Assembly: GCA_035565615.1 (NCBI GenBank)
Contig: DATMSB010000143.1
Span: 71,755 to 135,754, forward strand
Length of the DNA stretch: 64,000 nucleotides
Direction of reading: 5' to 3'
Origin: Vulgatibacter sp035565615
Lineage (GTDB): Bacteria; Myxococcota; Myxococcia; Myxococcales; Vulgatibacteraceae
This document shows, piece by piece, positions 48,237 through 56,952 of the stretch (position 1 is its first letter; the number at the start of each line of letters is the position of its first letter). A model generated the notes under the pieces. The model saw nothing but the letters and a program-made list of their open reading frames with translations. It did not search any database and was not told where the DNA came from. The position numbers and the translations under genes were made by a program.

Positions 48237-49775
48237 GTGCCTCAGCCCGACCCGGCATGGAAGACCGCCCCTTGGCGGGCCGCGCGGCTCCTCCTCCCGG
48301 CGGCCCTCGCCGCGGCGGCCCTGGCGGTCGCCGCCCCCGCCGCCCATGCCGCCGGCGACGATCCCTTCGCCCGCGGGATCGATCCCCTGGGCGCCAAGCT
48401 CGCCCTCGGCCGGGACGCCTTCCTCACGGTGGAGGGCGCTCGCACCCCGCCCGCCGGCTCCTTCCGGCTGGGGCTGGCGGCCGACTACGCGGCGGGCCTC
48501 ATGTCCCTACGCCTGGGCGACGACAAGCTCGGCGACCTCGTCGAGCACCGCCTCGACCTGCACCTCCTGGGGAGCTGGGCGATCCTCGACGCCCTCGAGA
48601 TCGGCGCCGACCTCCCCGTGACCGCCTGGCAGGCCCACGGCTTCGATCGGCTCGCGCGCGAGGGCTTCCCCGACGATCCGCCCGGCCGCGCCGGCCTGGG
48701 AGACGCCCGGATCCTGGGCAGGCTCCGCCTCGTCTCCGAGGCCCGCGCCCCGGTGGGCGTGGCCATCGCCCTCGAGGCCCGGCTGCCCACCGGCCGCGAC
48801 GACGCCTTCCTCGGCGAGCGCGGCCTCGTCCTCGCGCCGCGGGCGGCGATCGAGCGCACCTTCGCTGGCGCGCTCCGCCTGGCCTTCGAGGGCGGCTACC
48901 GCCTGCGCACCGAGGCCGGCCAGTACCTGAACCTCTACGTCGGGGACGAGCTCACCTTCGCGCTGGCGGGATCACTGCCCCTGGCGCCGCGCTGGACCGC
49001 GTACGCCGAGCTCCTCGCCGCGACCCCGGCCCGCGCGCCCTTCACCCGCCGCAGCGCGGACGCGCTGAAGACGCCCCTCGAGGCGCTCGCCGGCGTGCGG
49101 ACGGAGCTGGGACGCGGCTTCGACGCCCTCGCCGGCGCCGGCACCGGGATCGCGGCCGAGTCGGGGTTCGGCCGCGAGTCCTGGCGCCTCTTCGCGGCGA
49201 TCGCCTACGCGCAGGAGGGCCGGCCGGTGGTGCCGGGGGATCCGGACGGCGACGGGCTGGCGGGCTCGGACGATCGCTGCCCCCTCGACCCGGGGCCGGC
49301 GGAGCTCGACGGCTGCCCCGACCGAGACGACGACGGCATCCCCGACGTGGAGGACGCCTGCCCCGACGAGCCGGGCCCCGCGGTGCGGGACGGCTGCCCC
49401 GCGGAGGATCCCCTCGTGGTCTACGAGGGCGGCGCCATCTCCCTGCGCGGCGCCATCAACTTCGACACCGACGAGGCCGAGGTGAAGGAGGACTCGTTCG
49501 AAATCCTGGACCAGGTCGCGGCCACCCTGCTCGCGAACCCGAAGGTGAGGCGGGTGCGGATCGAGGGCCACACCGACAGCGTGGGCAGCGCGGCGTACAA
49601 CCGCACCCTGAGCCAGCGCCGCGCCGCCGCCGTGCTCCGCTACCTCGTGACCAAGGGCGTCGCCCGGGATCGCCTGGAGGCCAAGGGCTTCGGCCCCGAT
49701 CGCCCCGTCACCACCAACGCGACGCCCCTCGGCCGCGCCAAGAACCGCCGCGTCGAGTTCATCGTGGTGGAGTAG
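48237..49775 (+). CDS. OmpA-family outer-membrane protein with TSP3-type calcium repeats
   Basis: The 512-residue protein has a signal peptide (about 1-38), a beta-barrel-like domain (about 45-330), acidic thrombospondin type 3-like repeats (about 335-390, with DPDGDGLAGSDDRCPLDPG and DRDDDGIPDVEDACPDEPG), and a C-terminal OmpA peptidoglycan-binding domain (about 400-510, INFDTDEAEVKEDSFEIL, VRIEGHTDSVGSAAYNRTLS, GRAKNRRVEFIV). It probably links the outer membrane to the wall. No Shine-Dalgarno is visible before the GTG; see the candidate promoter. Its stop is 19 bases from that of the vWA lipoprotein gene. Confidence 0.88.
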   Translation: MPQPDPAWKTAPWRAARLLLPAALAAAALAVAAPAAHAAGDDPFARGIDPLGAKLALGRDAFLTVEGARTPPAGSFRLGLAADYAAGLMSLRLGDDKLGDLVEHRLDLHLLGSWAILDALEIGADLPVTAWQAHGFDRLAREGFPDDPPGRAGLGDARILGRLRLVSEARAPVGVAIALEARLPTGRDDAFLGERGLVLAPRAAIERTFAGALRLAFEGGYRLRTEAGQYLNLYVGDELTFALAGSLPLAPRWTAYAELLAATPARAPFTRRSADALKTPLEALAGVRTELGRGFDALAGAGTGIAAESGFGRESWRLFAAIAYAQEGRPVVPGDPDGDGLAGSDDRCPLDPGPAELDGCPDRDDDGIPDVEDACPDEPGPAVRDGCPAEDPLVVYEGGAISLRGAINFDTDEAEVKEDSFEILDQVAATLLANPKVRRVRIEGHTDSVGSAAYNRTLSQRRAAAVLRYLVTKGVARDRLEAKGFGPDRPVTTNATPLGRAKNRRVEFIVVE

Positions 49776-49794
49776 CGCCGAAAGCCCGGGCGCC

Positions 49795-51057
49795 TCAGCC
49801 CGCGCAGAGCGTCTTCAGCTCGACGTGGTCGCCGTGGCGGAGGCGGCAGCGGTCGTCCAGCACGACGCGGGCCGGCTGGCCGGACGCGGGCGCCTCGTAG
49901 CGGAAGCCGTCGCCCACGCGGCAGCGCAGGGTCTCGCCGCCCTCGCGGGTGATCTCGATCCGCAGGAGCCTGGGATCCGCCGGCGGGCGGGCCAGGTCGA
50001 GGACGTGGGGGGCGCCGGCGAGCCGCGCGATCTCCCGCAGCGCGGTGCCGTAGCTCGCGCCGCAGATCGAGTCGGCGTAGCCGCGGTCGCCCATGAGATC
50101 GACGGCCTCGCGGTAGCGGACCGCGATCCCTTGCGCCTCGTCGCCCCCGTGGGCGCAGCGCTCCGGCGGGTGCGGCGCCTCGAGGCCGAACGCACCGATC
50201 ACGGCGAGGAAGGTCTCCCGCCCGCGGCCCTGGCCCGTGCCGTCGTCGAGGCCGAGGAGGAAGTCGACGTAGGCCTCCACCGGCTCCAGCGCCGCCCTGC
50301 CGGCGGCGGTCTCGCAGGCGTTGGGCTGGCAGTGCCTGTCGCCGTCCGCGCCGAGGCAATAGGACCCTTCCGCTCCGCACGCCGCGTCGCTGGCGCAGGG
50401 CACGTCCTCGCAGGGGGGCTGCAGGGTGAGGGCGGTGCCGCTCGGATCGGAGCAGTCGTCCTCGTCGGAGACGATCACCACCAGGAGCCGGGAGCCCGGC
50501 CGCAGGAAGCCCGCGTTGGGCCCGGAGGACAGCGGCGCCGACAGCGCGCGCCGCATGGCCTCGAGACCCATCTCCTGGCCGGAGCCGCGGATGCCCTGGC
50601 GGACGAGGGTGCGGAACGAGGGGAGGAAGTCCGGATCGTCCCAGCGCAAGATCCGGGGACCGTCGGGATCGACCGGGCGGCCCTTGGCGTCCTTGCCGCT
50701 CTGCAGGCGCCCGCTCGCGTCGGGGTAATGGGTGAGCTGGGGCGGGCCCTCGTCGGTGCAGGCCCGCACGTGCCGGGACACCGAGGTCGACACCACCCCC
50801 ACCTGGAAGTCGTTGGCCACCGGGCCCTCGAGGAGCACGGAGACGAAGGTCTCCAGCTCGGCCACCACCTTGTCCTGCTCCTCGGTCATCGACTCCGAGT
50901 CGTCGATGACGAAGAGGATGTCGGTGGACACGCCGGGCGGCAGGCTCAGGGAGCTCTCGCACGACTCGATCACGCCATCCGGCGCCGCTCCGATCCCGCA
51001 TCCCCCGAGGACCGCCGCGAGCAGCGCGCCGGCGATCGGGCTCCATCTCGATTCCAT
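49795..51057 (-). CDS. Von Willebrand A-domain lipoprotein
   Basis: The 420-residue protein has a lipobox signal (LAAVLGGC, Cys20) and, from residue 45, a vWA fold starting STDILFVIDDSESM, whose Asp52-x-Ser54-x-Ser56 forms the metal site (MIDAS). Later FQVGVVSTSVS and RLLVVIVSDEDDCSDPSG add strands; the last carries the MIDAS-like Asp pair. A cysteine-rich insert (about 210-250: PPCEDVPCASDAACGAEG) and about 14 cysteines suggest disulfides. Such proteins are abundant in myxobacteria and probably act in adhesion or complex assembly at the surface. Divergent from the coiled-coil lipoprotein gene. Confidence 0.85.
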   Translation of the reverse strand: MESRWSPIAGALLAAVLGGCGIGAAPDGVIESCESSLSLPPGVSTDILFVIDDSESMTEEQDKVVAELETFVSVLLEGPVANDFQVGVVSTSVSRHVRACTDEGPPQLTHYPDASGRLQSGKDAKGRPVDPDGPRILRWDDPDFLPSFRTLVRQGIRGSGQEMGLEAMRRALSAPLSSGPNAGFLRPGSRLLVVIVSDEDDCSDPSGTALTLQPPCEDVPCASDAACGAEGSYCLGADGDRHCQPNACETAAGRAALEPVEAYVDFLLGLDDGTGQGRGRETFLAVIGAFGLEAPHPPERCAHGGDEAQGIAVRYREAVDLMGDRGYADSICGASYGTALREIARLAGAPHVLDLARPPADPRLLRIEITREGGETLRCRVGDGFRYEAPASGQPARVVLDDRCRLRHGDHVELKTLCAG

Positions 51058-51246
51058 GAGGCCAGCGTAGAGGGAGGCGCGGCGGCGTCAAGGCCCGGCG
51101 GTGCGCAGATGTGAGAGGCGAAATCACATGAGCCCACATGCCGGCGGGCGCGCGGCCCCTCGGGCGTCGACCGCCCCCCAAAGGGGCCTGCGCACCCATG
51201 ACACGCCCCGGCTCCGTGCCCACGGTTCCCCGGAGGAGGTGTGGCG

Positions 51247-51939
51247 ATGAGGAAATGGATCGTTCCGGCGTTTGCACTCGGGCTCTTGCTGGTGGCGGGT
51301 GGCTGCAGCCACGCCAACAAGCAGGGGACCTCCATCGACCAGCAGTGGCTCGCCCGGGTGCCGCCCGACCAGCTCGGCGAGGTGGACCAGGCGCGCACGG
51401 CGGAGCGGCAGGCGGAGGATCAGCTCGCCCGCGCCGAGGCCGCGCTCACCGACGCCAACAACACCCTCGACGTGGCGAAGTCCGAGCAGGACACGGCCAG
51501 CTCCCGGGTCGACGCCGCCGAGGCCCAGGTGAAGAAGGCGCGGGACACCGGCGACGCCAACATCATCCAGCAGGCGACCGCCGCACAGGAGCAGGCCAAG
51601 GCCGCCAAGGACGCCGCGGACGCCCGCGTGGAGTACGCCGAGGCGCTCGTGAAGGCCTCCGAGACCCAGCGTGACATGGCCAAGGCCCAGGTGGAGGAGC
51701 GCAAGTCGGAGGTGTCGCTCGCCGAGTACGACGCCCTCGTGGCCAACGGCGACACCCGGGTGGAGAACATGAACCGCGCCGAGTTCGAGGCGCGGGTGCG
51801 CCAGAACCAGGCCAACGTGGCGAAGCTCCAGGACCAGTACCAGCAGGAGCAGCAGGAGGTGGCGAACGCCCGCCAGAAGTGGAACGAGGCGAAGTCCAGC
51901 GTCCAGGCCGCCGAGCCGCCGACCAGCCCCACCGGCTGA
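51247..51939 (+). CDS. Coiled-coil lipoprotein
   Basis: ATG 51247 is preferred over GTG 51241 because GGAGGAGG lies eight bases before it. The 230-residue product has a signal ending LLVAGGCSHANK (lipobox) and then an almost continuous alpha-helical coiled coil (about 40-215), with heptad-like spacing, high Ala/Gln/Glu/Lys, and no cysteines after the lipid site. It resembles DUF4398-like periplasmic spacer proteins. It is followed by a clear intrinsic terminator. Confidence 0.8.
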   Translation: MRKWIVPAFALGLLLVAGGCSHANKQGTSIDQQWLARVPPDQLGEVDQARTAERQAEDQLARAEAALTDANNTLDVAKSEQDTASSRVDAAEAQVKKARDTGDANIIQQATAAQEQAKAAKDAADARVEYAEALVKASETQRDMAKAQVEERKSEVSLAEYDALVANGDTRVENMNRAEFEARVRQNQANVAKLQDQYQQEQQEVANARQKWNEAKSSVQAAEPPTSPTG

Positions 51940-51970
51940 TCCCGCCGGGCGCACGAGGTCGAGCTCGTCG

Positions 51971-52003
51971 CGGGCCCGCCATCCCGGCGGGCCCGCCGTT
52001 TTT
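51971..52003 (+). terminator. Rho-independent terminator
   Basis: CGGGCCCGCC (51971-51980) pairs perfectly with GGCGGGCCCG (51986-51995) around a five-base loop and is followed by CCGTTTTT. This is the best intrinsic terminator in the window, ending the coiled-coil lipoprotein transcript and facing the FUSC gene. Confidence 0.85.
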
Positions 52004-52023
52004 CGCCCTCCCGCGGCCGGGCG

Positions 52024-54126
52024 TCACGCGGGCGACTCCTCCAGGCGAGACACCGCGCCGTGGAGGACGGCGAGCTGCCGCTCCAACCGCCGGAGCAGCG
52101 ACGACGAGAAGGGATCGCCGGAGGTGGGCCAGGTCGCGTCCGCGGGGAACGGGCGAGGCGGCCGCGAGCGCTCGAGGGCGTCGGCCAGATCCGAGAGCAC
52201 GCGGTGGACGATCGGCCCCGCGGCGGAGAGGGAGGGGATCGGGATGCGCAGCGCGCGGGCCTCCGCGATCGCGGTGATGGTCGCGCCGAGCCTCCGCGCG
52301 TAGGTGACGATGGTCTGGATCGCCTCGAGCTGCGCCTCGCTCGCGTGCCCCTCGGTGAGCAGCCGCTGGAAGGAGGCCTCCGCCGACGCCGCGGCGATCC
52401 CGGCCCGGCGGCGGCCGCGGCGCAGCCTCGCGGCGGACGCGCCGTCGAGCGCGTCGCAGATGTGCTCGTCGTCCGCCCGGAGCGCCTCCACCATCCAGTG
52501 GGGGATTCCCCTCACCTCCGGCGACGGCCACAGGATCCACGTGGCGATGAGGGCGACCACGCTCCCCACCACCGCGTTCTCGATGCGGATCCCGACCAGG
52601 TGCCAGTCGGTGGCCCCCGGCTCCGCCAGGACGAGGTAGGCCGGGGTGAGGAAGGCGTAATGGAGGCCCCAGTTCAGCGGGAGCAGGGCCACGCCGATGG
52701 CGGAGAAGGCGAAGACCACGAGCGGCATCCCCACCGTCTTGGTGGCGAGGGCCGCCGCCACCGCGGCGATGACGCCGCCGCCGATGGTCCCGGCCACCCG
52801 CTGCAGGCCACGCTCGAAGGTCGCGCCGTAGTACGGCGTGAGGGTGGAGATCGCCGCGAGCACGAGCCACTGGCCCTTCTCCAGGCCGGTGAGGATCGCC
52901 AGGGCGGTGGCGATGCCTGCGATGGCGGCGATCCGGAGGGCGTGCCGGAAGTAGATCGATCGAAATGTGAGGTGGTCGCGAAGCGGCTCGGCGAGGGAGG
53001 CCCGGCCGAGCTCCTTCGCCTCGAAGGGGATCGGCCGGATCTCCGACGGCCGGTGCGCCGCGGTGGCGGCGGCGGCCTCCAGGTAGCTGGCCAGCCTCTC
53101 GAGGAGCGCGACCAGCGGTCGGGCCGCGGGCCTCCCCGCCACGGCGGCGCGCAGCGGCTCGAGGTCGAGGCGCAGGCGCGGATCCCGCTCTACGGGGAGC
53201 CAGTCGTCGGCGCAATCGGGATCCCGCGCGGCCGCGCCGATGGCGAGGGCCCGCGTGGCGCACGCGCCGAGCACCCGCGCGGTCTCCTCGAGGATCGCCT
53301 TCCCCTCCGGCTCGCGGACGATCCACTCGAGCTGATCCGCGGTGCCGTCCAGGATCGCGGAGCTGCGGTAGGCCCCCTCGAGGAGCACGACCAGGCGCTC
53401 GCCGCGGCGGGTCTCGCCGCTCGCGCCCTTGCGGATCGAGAGCACGATCGCCCGCGCCTCCTCGAGGGCGGCCCGGACGGCGGCGTCGTGGTGGCGCAGG
53501 TGCTCCACGAAGGCGCGGTCGCCCGCGCGCGTCGCCGCCAGCCTGCCGAGGCCCGCGGCGTGGGACGCCAGCTCCTTCCACGCGGCCTCCACCGCCGTGC
53601 GCGCCGGCCGGTAGGGGCGAAAGGGCCACGACGCGAGGGCCAGCGCGAAGGACCACACCGCGCCGAGGAGGAAGAGCCCGCCCCGCCAGAGCGCGCCGAC
53701 GAGGTCGGGCGCGGGCGTGAACAGCGACGCCGCGAAGACGATCGCGGACAGCCGGCCCACGACGCCCCAGCGGTCGCCCCACACCCAGCCCATGCCGGAG
53801 GCGAAGCCCCACGCCGCCATCGAGGCGATGGCCACCCAGGCGACGTCGCCGGCGAGCGACGCGACGCTCGCGGCGAGGGCGCAAGCCAGACCGACGCCGA
53901 GCATCCCCCGGGCCCGGGCGGGGTAGCTCCCGCCCCGATCGCCCACCAGGGTGAAGAGGCCGGCGAAGCCTACCCAGACGAAGCGCGCATCCGAGAGGAT
54001 GGCGGCGAGCGCGAGGGGGGCGCCGGCGGCGACGCCGGCCTGGAGGCCCCGGTAGATGGCAGGCCGCTTCCGCTGCACCCGGACGGAGCTGCGCAGCGGC
54101 GCGCCCACCCGGCGCTTCCAACCCAT
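52024..54126 (-). CDS. FUSC-family membrane transporter (YccS/AaeB-like)
   Basis: The 700-residue protein has two blocks of about five to six membrane helices (about 28-170 and 400-540), each followed by a cytosolic helical region. The second block includes LTGLEKGQWLVLAAISTLTPYYG ATFERGLQRVAGTIGGGV, the hallmark of FUSC, with GTxxG. The family includes AaeB, which exports aromatic acids, and YccS; here the substrate is unknown. The gene stands alone on the minus strand. The Gly-rich mini-lipoprotein gene precedes it. Confidence 0.85.
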   Translation of the reverse strand: MGWKRRVGAPLRSSVRVQRKRPAIYRGLQAGVAAGAPLALAAILSDARFVWVGFAGLFTLVGDRGGSYPARARGMLGVGLACALAASVASLAGDVAWVAIASMAAWGFASGMGWVWGDRWGVVGRLSAIVFAASLFTPAPDLVGALWRGGLFLLGAVWSFALALASWPFRPYRPARTAVEAAWKELASHAAGLGRLAATRAGDRAFVEHLRHHDAAVRAALEEARAIVLSIRKGASGETRRGERLVVLLEGAYRSSAILDGTADQLEWIVREPEGKAILEETARVLGACATRALAIGAAARDPDCADDWLPVERDPRLRLDLEPLRAAVAGRPAARPLVALLERLASYLEAAAATAAHRPSEIRPIPFEAKELGRASLAEPLRDHLTFRSIYFRHALRIAAIAGIATALAILTGLEKGQWLVLAAISTLTPYYGATFERGLQRVAGTIGGGVIAAVAAALATKTVGMPLVVFAFSAIGVALLPLNWGLHYAFLTPAYLVLAEPGATDWHLVGIRIENAVVGSVVALIATWILWPSPEVRGIPHWMVEALRADDEHICDALDGASAARLRRGRRRAGIAAASAEASFQRLLTEGHASEAQLEAIQTIVTYARRLGATITAIAEARALRIPIPSLSAAGPIVHRVLSDLADALERSRPPRPFPADATWPTSGDPFSSSLLRRLERQLAVLHGAVSRLEESPA

Positions 54127-54318
54127 CCGAGACCCCGTCGGCGGGAGACGACCTCATGGCGCGAGGAGACCCGGACCGCTCGGGCGGGCCGGGTCTCTCG
54201 AGGTCCACTCGAATGCCTGCCGGGACCGCTTCGCGGCTCGCGAGGGGGCGCCGGTTCGTCCGGCTCCGCGCCCCGCGCGGAGCGCGAGCGCCTCCTCCTC
54301 GAGCGGGCACGGGGGGGT

Positions 54319-54597
54319 TCAGCCGCCGTTGCCGCCCATGGAGCCCCCGGCGCCCATGGACCCGGCACCGCCGCCCATCGAGCCGCCGGACCCACCCATC
54401 GAGCCACCCATCGAGCCCGCCATGCCGCCCGCGCCCTGCGCGGAGCCGCCGCCGCCCGCCGCGGTGCCCCCGGCGCCCTGGGGCGCCATGCCGCCGGCCT
54501 CGTTGCCCTGCCCCCGCGGCTGGGTGCAACCCGTCATCGCGCCGCCGGCCAGGGCCAGCGCCGCACCGATCGCCAACAGAATCCTCGTATGGGTCAT
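54319..54597 (-). CDS. Small Gly/Met/Ser-rich lipoprotein
   Basis: The 92-residue protein has a good signal (LLAIGAALALAGGAMTGC, lipobox Cys24) and a mature part of about 68 residues made mainly of Gly, Ala, Met and Ser, with SMGGS/AGSMG repeats. It has no predicted fold. It is 192 bases upstream of the FUSC gene. Function unknown; low-complexity mini-lipoproteins of this type are common in myxobacteria. Confidence 0.65.
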   Translation of the reverse strand: MTHTRILLAIGAALALAGGAMTGCTQPRGQGNEAGGMAPQGAGGTAAGGGGSAQGAGGMAGSMGGSMGGSGGSMGGGAGSMGAGGSMGGNGG

Positions 54598-54793
54598 CTC
54601 TCTGCTCCCCAGCGGAGCATCGCGCTCCGACGTCCACCCACTTCCTGCCCAGGAAGCTAGAGGGACGCCGGGTGTGCAGAAAGGCCCACGACGGGTGTCG
54701 CAGGATCTGACCCGGAGGCGGCTTCGCGGCCGTGCACGCGGGCGCCCGCTCGCGCGCTCGCTCGCGAGCGGCGGCGGGCGCGACCGTCGCCGG

Positions 54794-55849
54794 TCAGGGC
54801 TCCTCGAGGGCGAGGGAGCGGACCGCCTCCGTGATCTCCTCCGGCTGCGGGACGGAGGCGCGCTCGAGGGCGTCGGCGAGGCCGATGCCGGGGACGAACT
54901 TGCCGGCCACGAGGCGCGGCGGCGCCAGCAGCTTGTAGAAGAGCTCGTCCACGGTGCGCCGGATCAGGTGCTCGCCGAAGTTCGTGACCTCGGTGTCCTC
55001 GTTCACGAAGAGGGCGCGGCCCGTCTTCTCGATCGAGGCCCGGATCATCTCCCAGTCGTACGGCCACAGCGTGCGCAGGTCGATCACCTCGGCGTCGATG
55101 CCCTCGGCGGCGAGCTGCTTGGCCGCCTCCGCGCACATCGGGAGGGTGCGGCCGTAGCTGACCACCGTGATCTGCGAGCCCTCGCGCACGATCTTGCCCT
55201 GGCCGATGGGAACGGCGTAGCCGGTGAGCTTCGGCCACCTGGCCTTCCACTTGGAGCGATCGCCGAGCGGGGCGTCGATCATCCTCGACAGCTCGCGGGG
55301 ATCCTCCGGCTCGCCGGGGATCAGCTCCTCGCCGCGGATGCGCATCAGCGCCTTGGGCGGGAGGAACATCACCGGGTCGTCCTCCTGCATCGCCGAGATG
55401 AGGAGCCCGTAGGCGTCCAGCGGGTTCGAGGGGAGGAGGATCTTCCACCCGGGGATGTGGGTCATCACCGCGTCGAAGGAGTGCGAGTGGTAGATCGACC
55501 CGCGGATCCCCGCGCCCACCGGGGTCATCACCACCATGGGCAGGTTCCAGTCGCCGTTGGTGGACCAGCAGGTGTTCCCCGCCAGCTTGAGCTGGTCGAT
55601 GGTGTTGTAGATGTAGTCCGCGAACTGGATCTCGGCGACGGGGCGCGCGCCCGCCATGGCGAGGCCCATGGCCATGCCGATGATGCCGCGCTCGTCGAGG
55701 GGCGAGTTCCAGGACTTCTCCAGGCCCTGGGTCTGGGTGAAGACGCCGCCGAGCGGCATGCCCACGTCCTCGCCGAAGATGTCGGTGACGCCCAGGTGCG
55801 TCTCGCCGTAGTGGAGGGCCATGCGGATGGCCTGCGCCATGTTCGCCAT
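54794..55849 (-). CDS. 2-oxoacid dehydrogenase E1 beta subunit
   Basis: The 351-residue subunit has the transketolase-like pyrimidine-binding and C-terminal domains of heterodimeric E1: FGEDVGMPLGGVF, PLDERGIIGMAMGLAMAG, EIQFADYIYNTIDQL, and a C-terminal SYGRTLPMCAEAAKQL, VIDLRTLWPYDWEMI. The Glu in GEDVG and the E/Q of PLDER activate thiamine diphosphate. It follows the alpha subunit with a three-base gap. The substrate (pyruvate, branched-chain or acetoin) is not certain, and no E2 or E3 gene is adjacent; lpdA at 26.3 kb could supply E3. Confidence 0.93.
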   Translation of the reverse strand: MANMAQAIRMALHYGETHLGVTDIFGEDVGMPLGGVFTQTQGLEKSWNSPLDERGIIGMAMGLAMAGARPVAEIQFADYIYNTIDQLKLAGNTCWSTNGDWNLPMVVMTPVGAGIRGSIYHSHSFDAVMTHIPGWKILLPSNPLDAYGLLISAMQEDDPVMFLPPKALMRIRGEELIPGEPEDPRELSRMIDAPLGDRSKWKARWPKLTGYAVPIGQGKIVREGSQITVVSYGRTLPMCAEAAKQLAAEGIDAEVIDLRTLWPYDWEMIRASIEKTGRALFVNEDTEVTNFGEHLIRRTVDELFYKLLAPPRLVAGKFVPGIGLADALERASVPQPEEITEAVRSLALEEP

Positions 55850-55852
55850 GGG

Positions 55853-56860
55853 TTACTTCCCTTCCCAGTAGATGTGGTTCCAGATGCTCTCGGGATCAGG
55901 CTGGGGCTCCTCCCGCACCTGCTTCGCCATGGCCGCGATCTCGGTGGTCCACCGCTCGCGCACCGCGTCCATCTCCTTGCGGGTGAGGATCTTGTTCGCC
56001 TCGAGGCGCTCCTCGAAGTTGGCGATGCAGTCGGGCTCGTCCTCGACGAAGTTCGCGCCGGAGGCCGACGAGTGCCCGTAGAGCCGCGACACCTGCGCCT
56101 CGAGGAGGAAGGGCTTGCGCTCCTTGCGCACGTACGCCATCGCCTCCTGGAGCTCGCGGTAGGACACCTCGGGGTCGTTGCCGTCGATCACCTTGTTGCG
56201 GATGCCGAAGGCGGTGGCGCGATCCGCGATGGTGCGCGCGCCCTGCACCTGGCTCGACGGCGTGGAGATGCCCCACTTGTTGTGGGTGACGATCATCAGC
56301 ACCGGCAGCTCCCGGCCGGGGCGCGAGCTCCACACCAGGCAGGAGGCGAAGTCGCCCTCCGCCGTCCCGGCGTCGCCCCCGGTGACGATGGTGATCGAGT
56401 CGCCGCCCAGGCGCTTCTGCACCAGCGCGGTGCCCGGGGCCATCGCGTACTGCACCTCGATGGGCGAGGTGACGGGGACGATGTTCCACTCGCGCTTCGA
56501 GAAGTGACCGGCGAAGTTCCGCCCGCCGCTGTAGGGGTCGGTGGCGGTGTTCTTCATCTGCCGCAGCGCGCCGATGGGATCCTCGCCCATGGCCAGGAGC
56601 GTCGCCGACTGGCGGTAGTGGAAGTGGAGGAAGTCGTATTCGGGCCCCCTGCCCTTCTTGATGAGGAGCCCCAGGGGGACGTTGAACGCCTCCTCGCCGG
56701 GACCGCCGATCCAGAAGAAGCCGTCGCCCTGCTTGTACATCTGGATGAGGCGCTCCTCGAGGACGCGCGCCTTCACCATGAGATCGTGCATCCGCACCAG
56801 GAGCTCTGGCGAGAGCGAGGGGGCCGGCTTGGCCGCTCCGACGAGTCGAGGACGGGACAT
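55853..56860 (-). CDS. 2-oxoacid dehydrogenase E1 alpha subunit
   Basis: The 335-residue subunit has the TPP-binding domain with TGGDAGTAEGDFASCLVW (the GDG-type motif in GGDAG), PVLMIVTHNKWGIST, and RLYGHSSASGANFVEDEP, the phosphorylation loop region in related enzymes. FHYRQSATLLAMGEDPIGALRQMKNT is also typical. It forms an alpha2-beta2 E1 with the next gene. Starts at ATG 56860. It is divergent from the PLP enzyme gene, with 92 bases between starts. Confidence 0.93.
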   Translation of the reverse strand: MSRPRLVGAAKPAPSLSPELLVRMHDLMVKARVLEERLIQMYKQGDGFFWIGGPGEEAFNVPLGLLIKKGRGPEYDFLHFHYRQSATLLAMGEDPIGALRQMKNTATDPYSGGRNFAGHFSKREWNIVPVTSPIEVQYAMAPGTALVQKRLGGDSITIVTGGDAGTAEGDFASCLVWSSRPGRELPVLMIVTHNKWGISTPSSQVQGARTIADRATAFGIRNKVIDGNDPEVSYRELQEAMAYVRKERKPFLLEAQVSRLYGHSSASGANFVEDEPDCIANFEERLEANKILTRKEMDAVRERWTTEIAAMAKQVREEPQPDPESIWNHIYWEGK

Positions 56861-56952
56861 GGCGGTACTCTTGCCTCCAGGGTGTGAGGGCCTGCGTCCC
56901 TATAGCCGAAATGCGGGCGGTCTCAAACCCCTTCGTGCGATATGGTCGGCGC

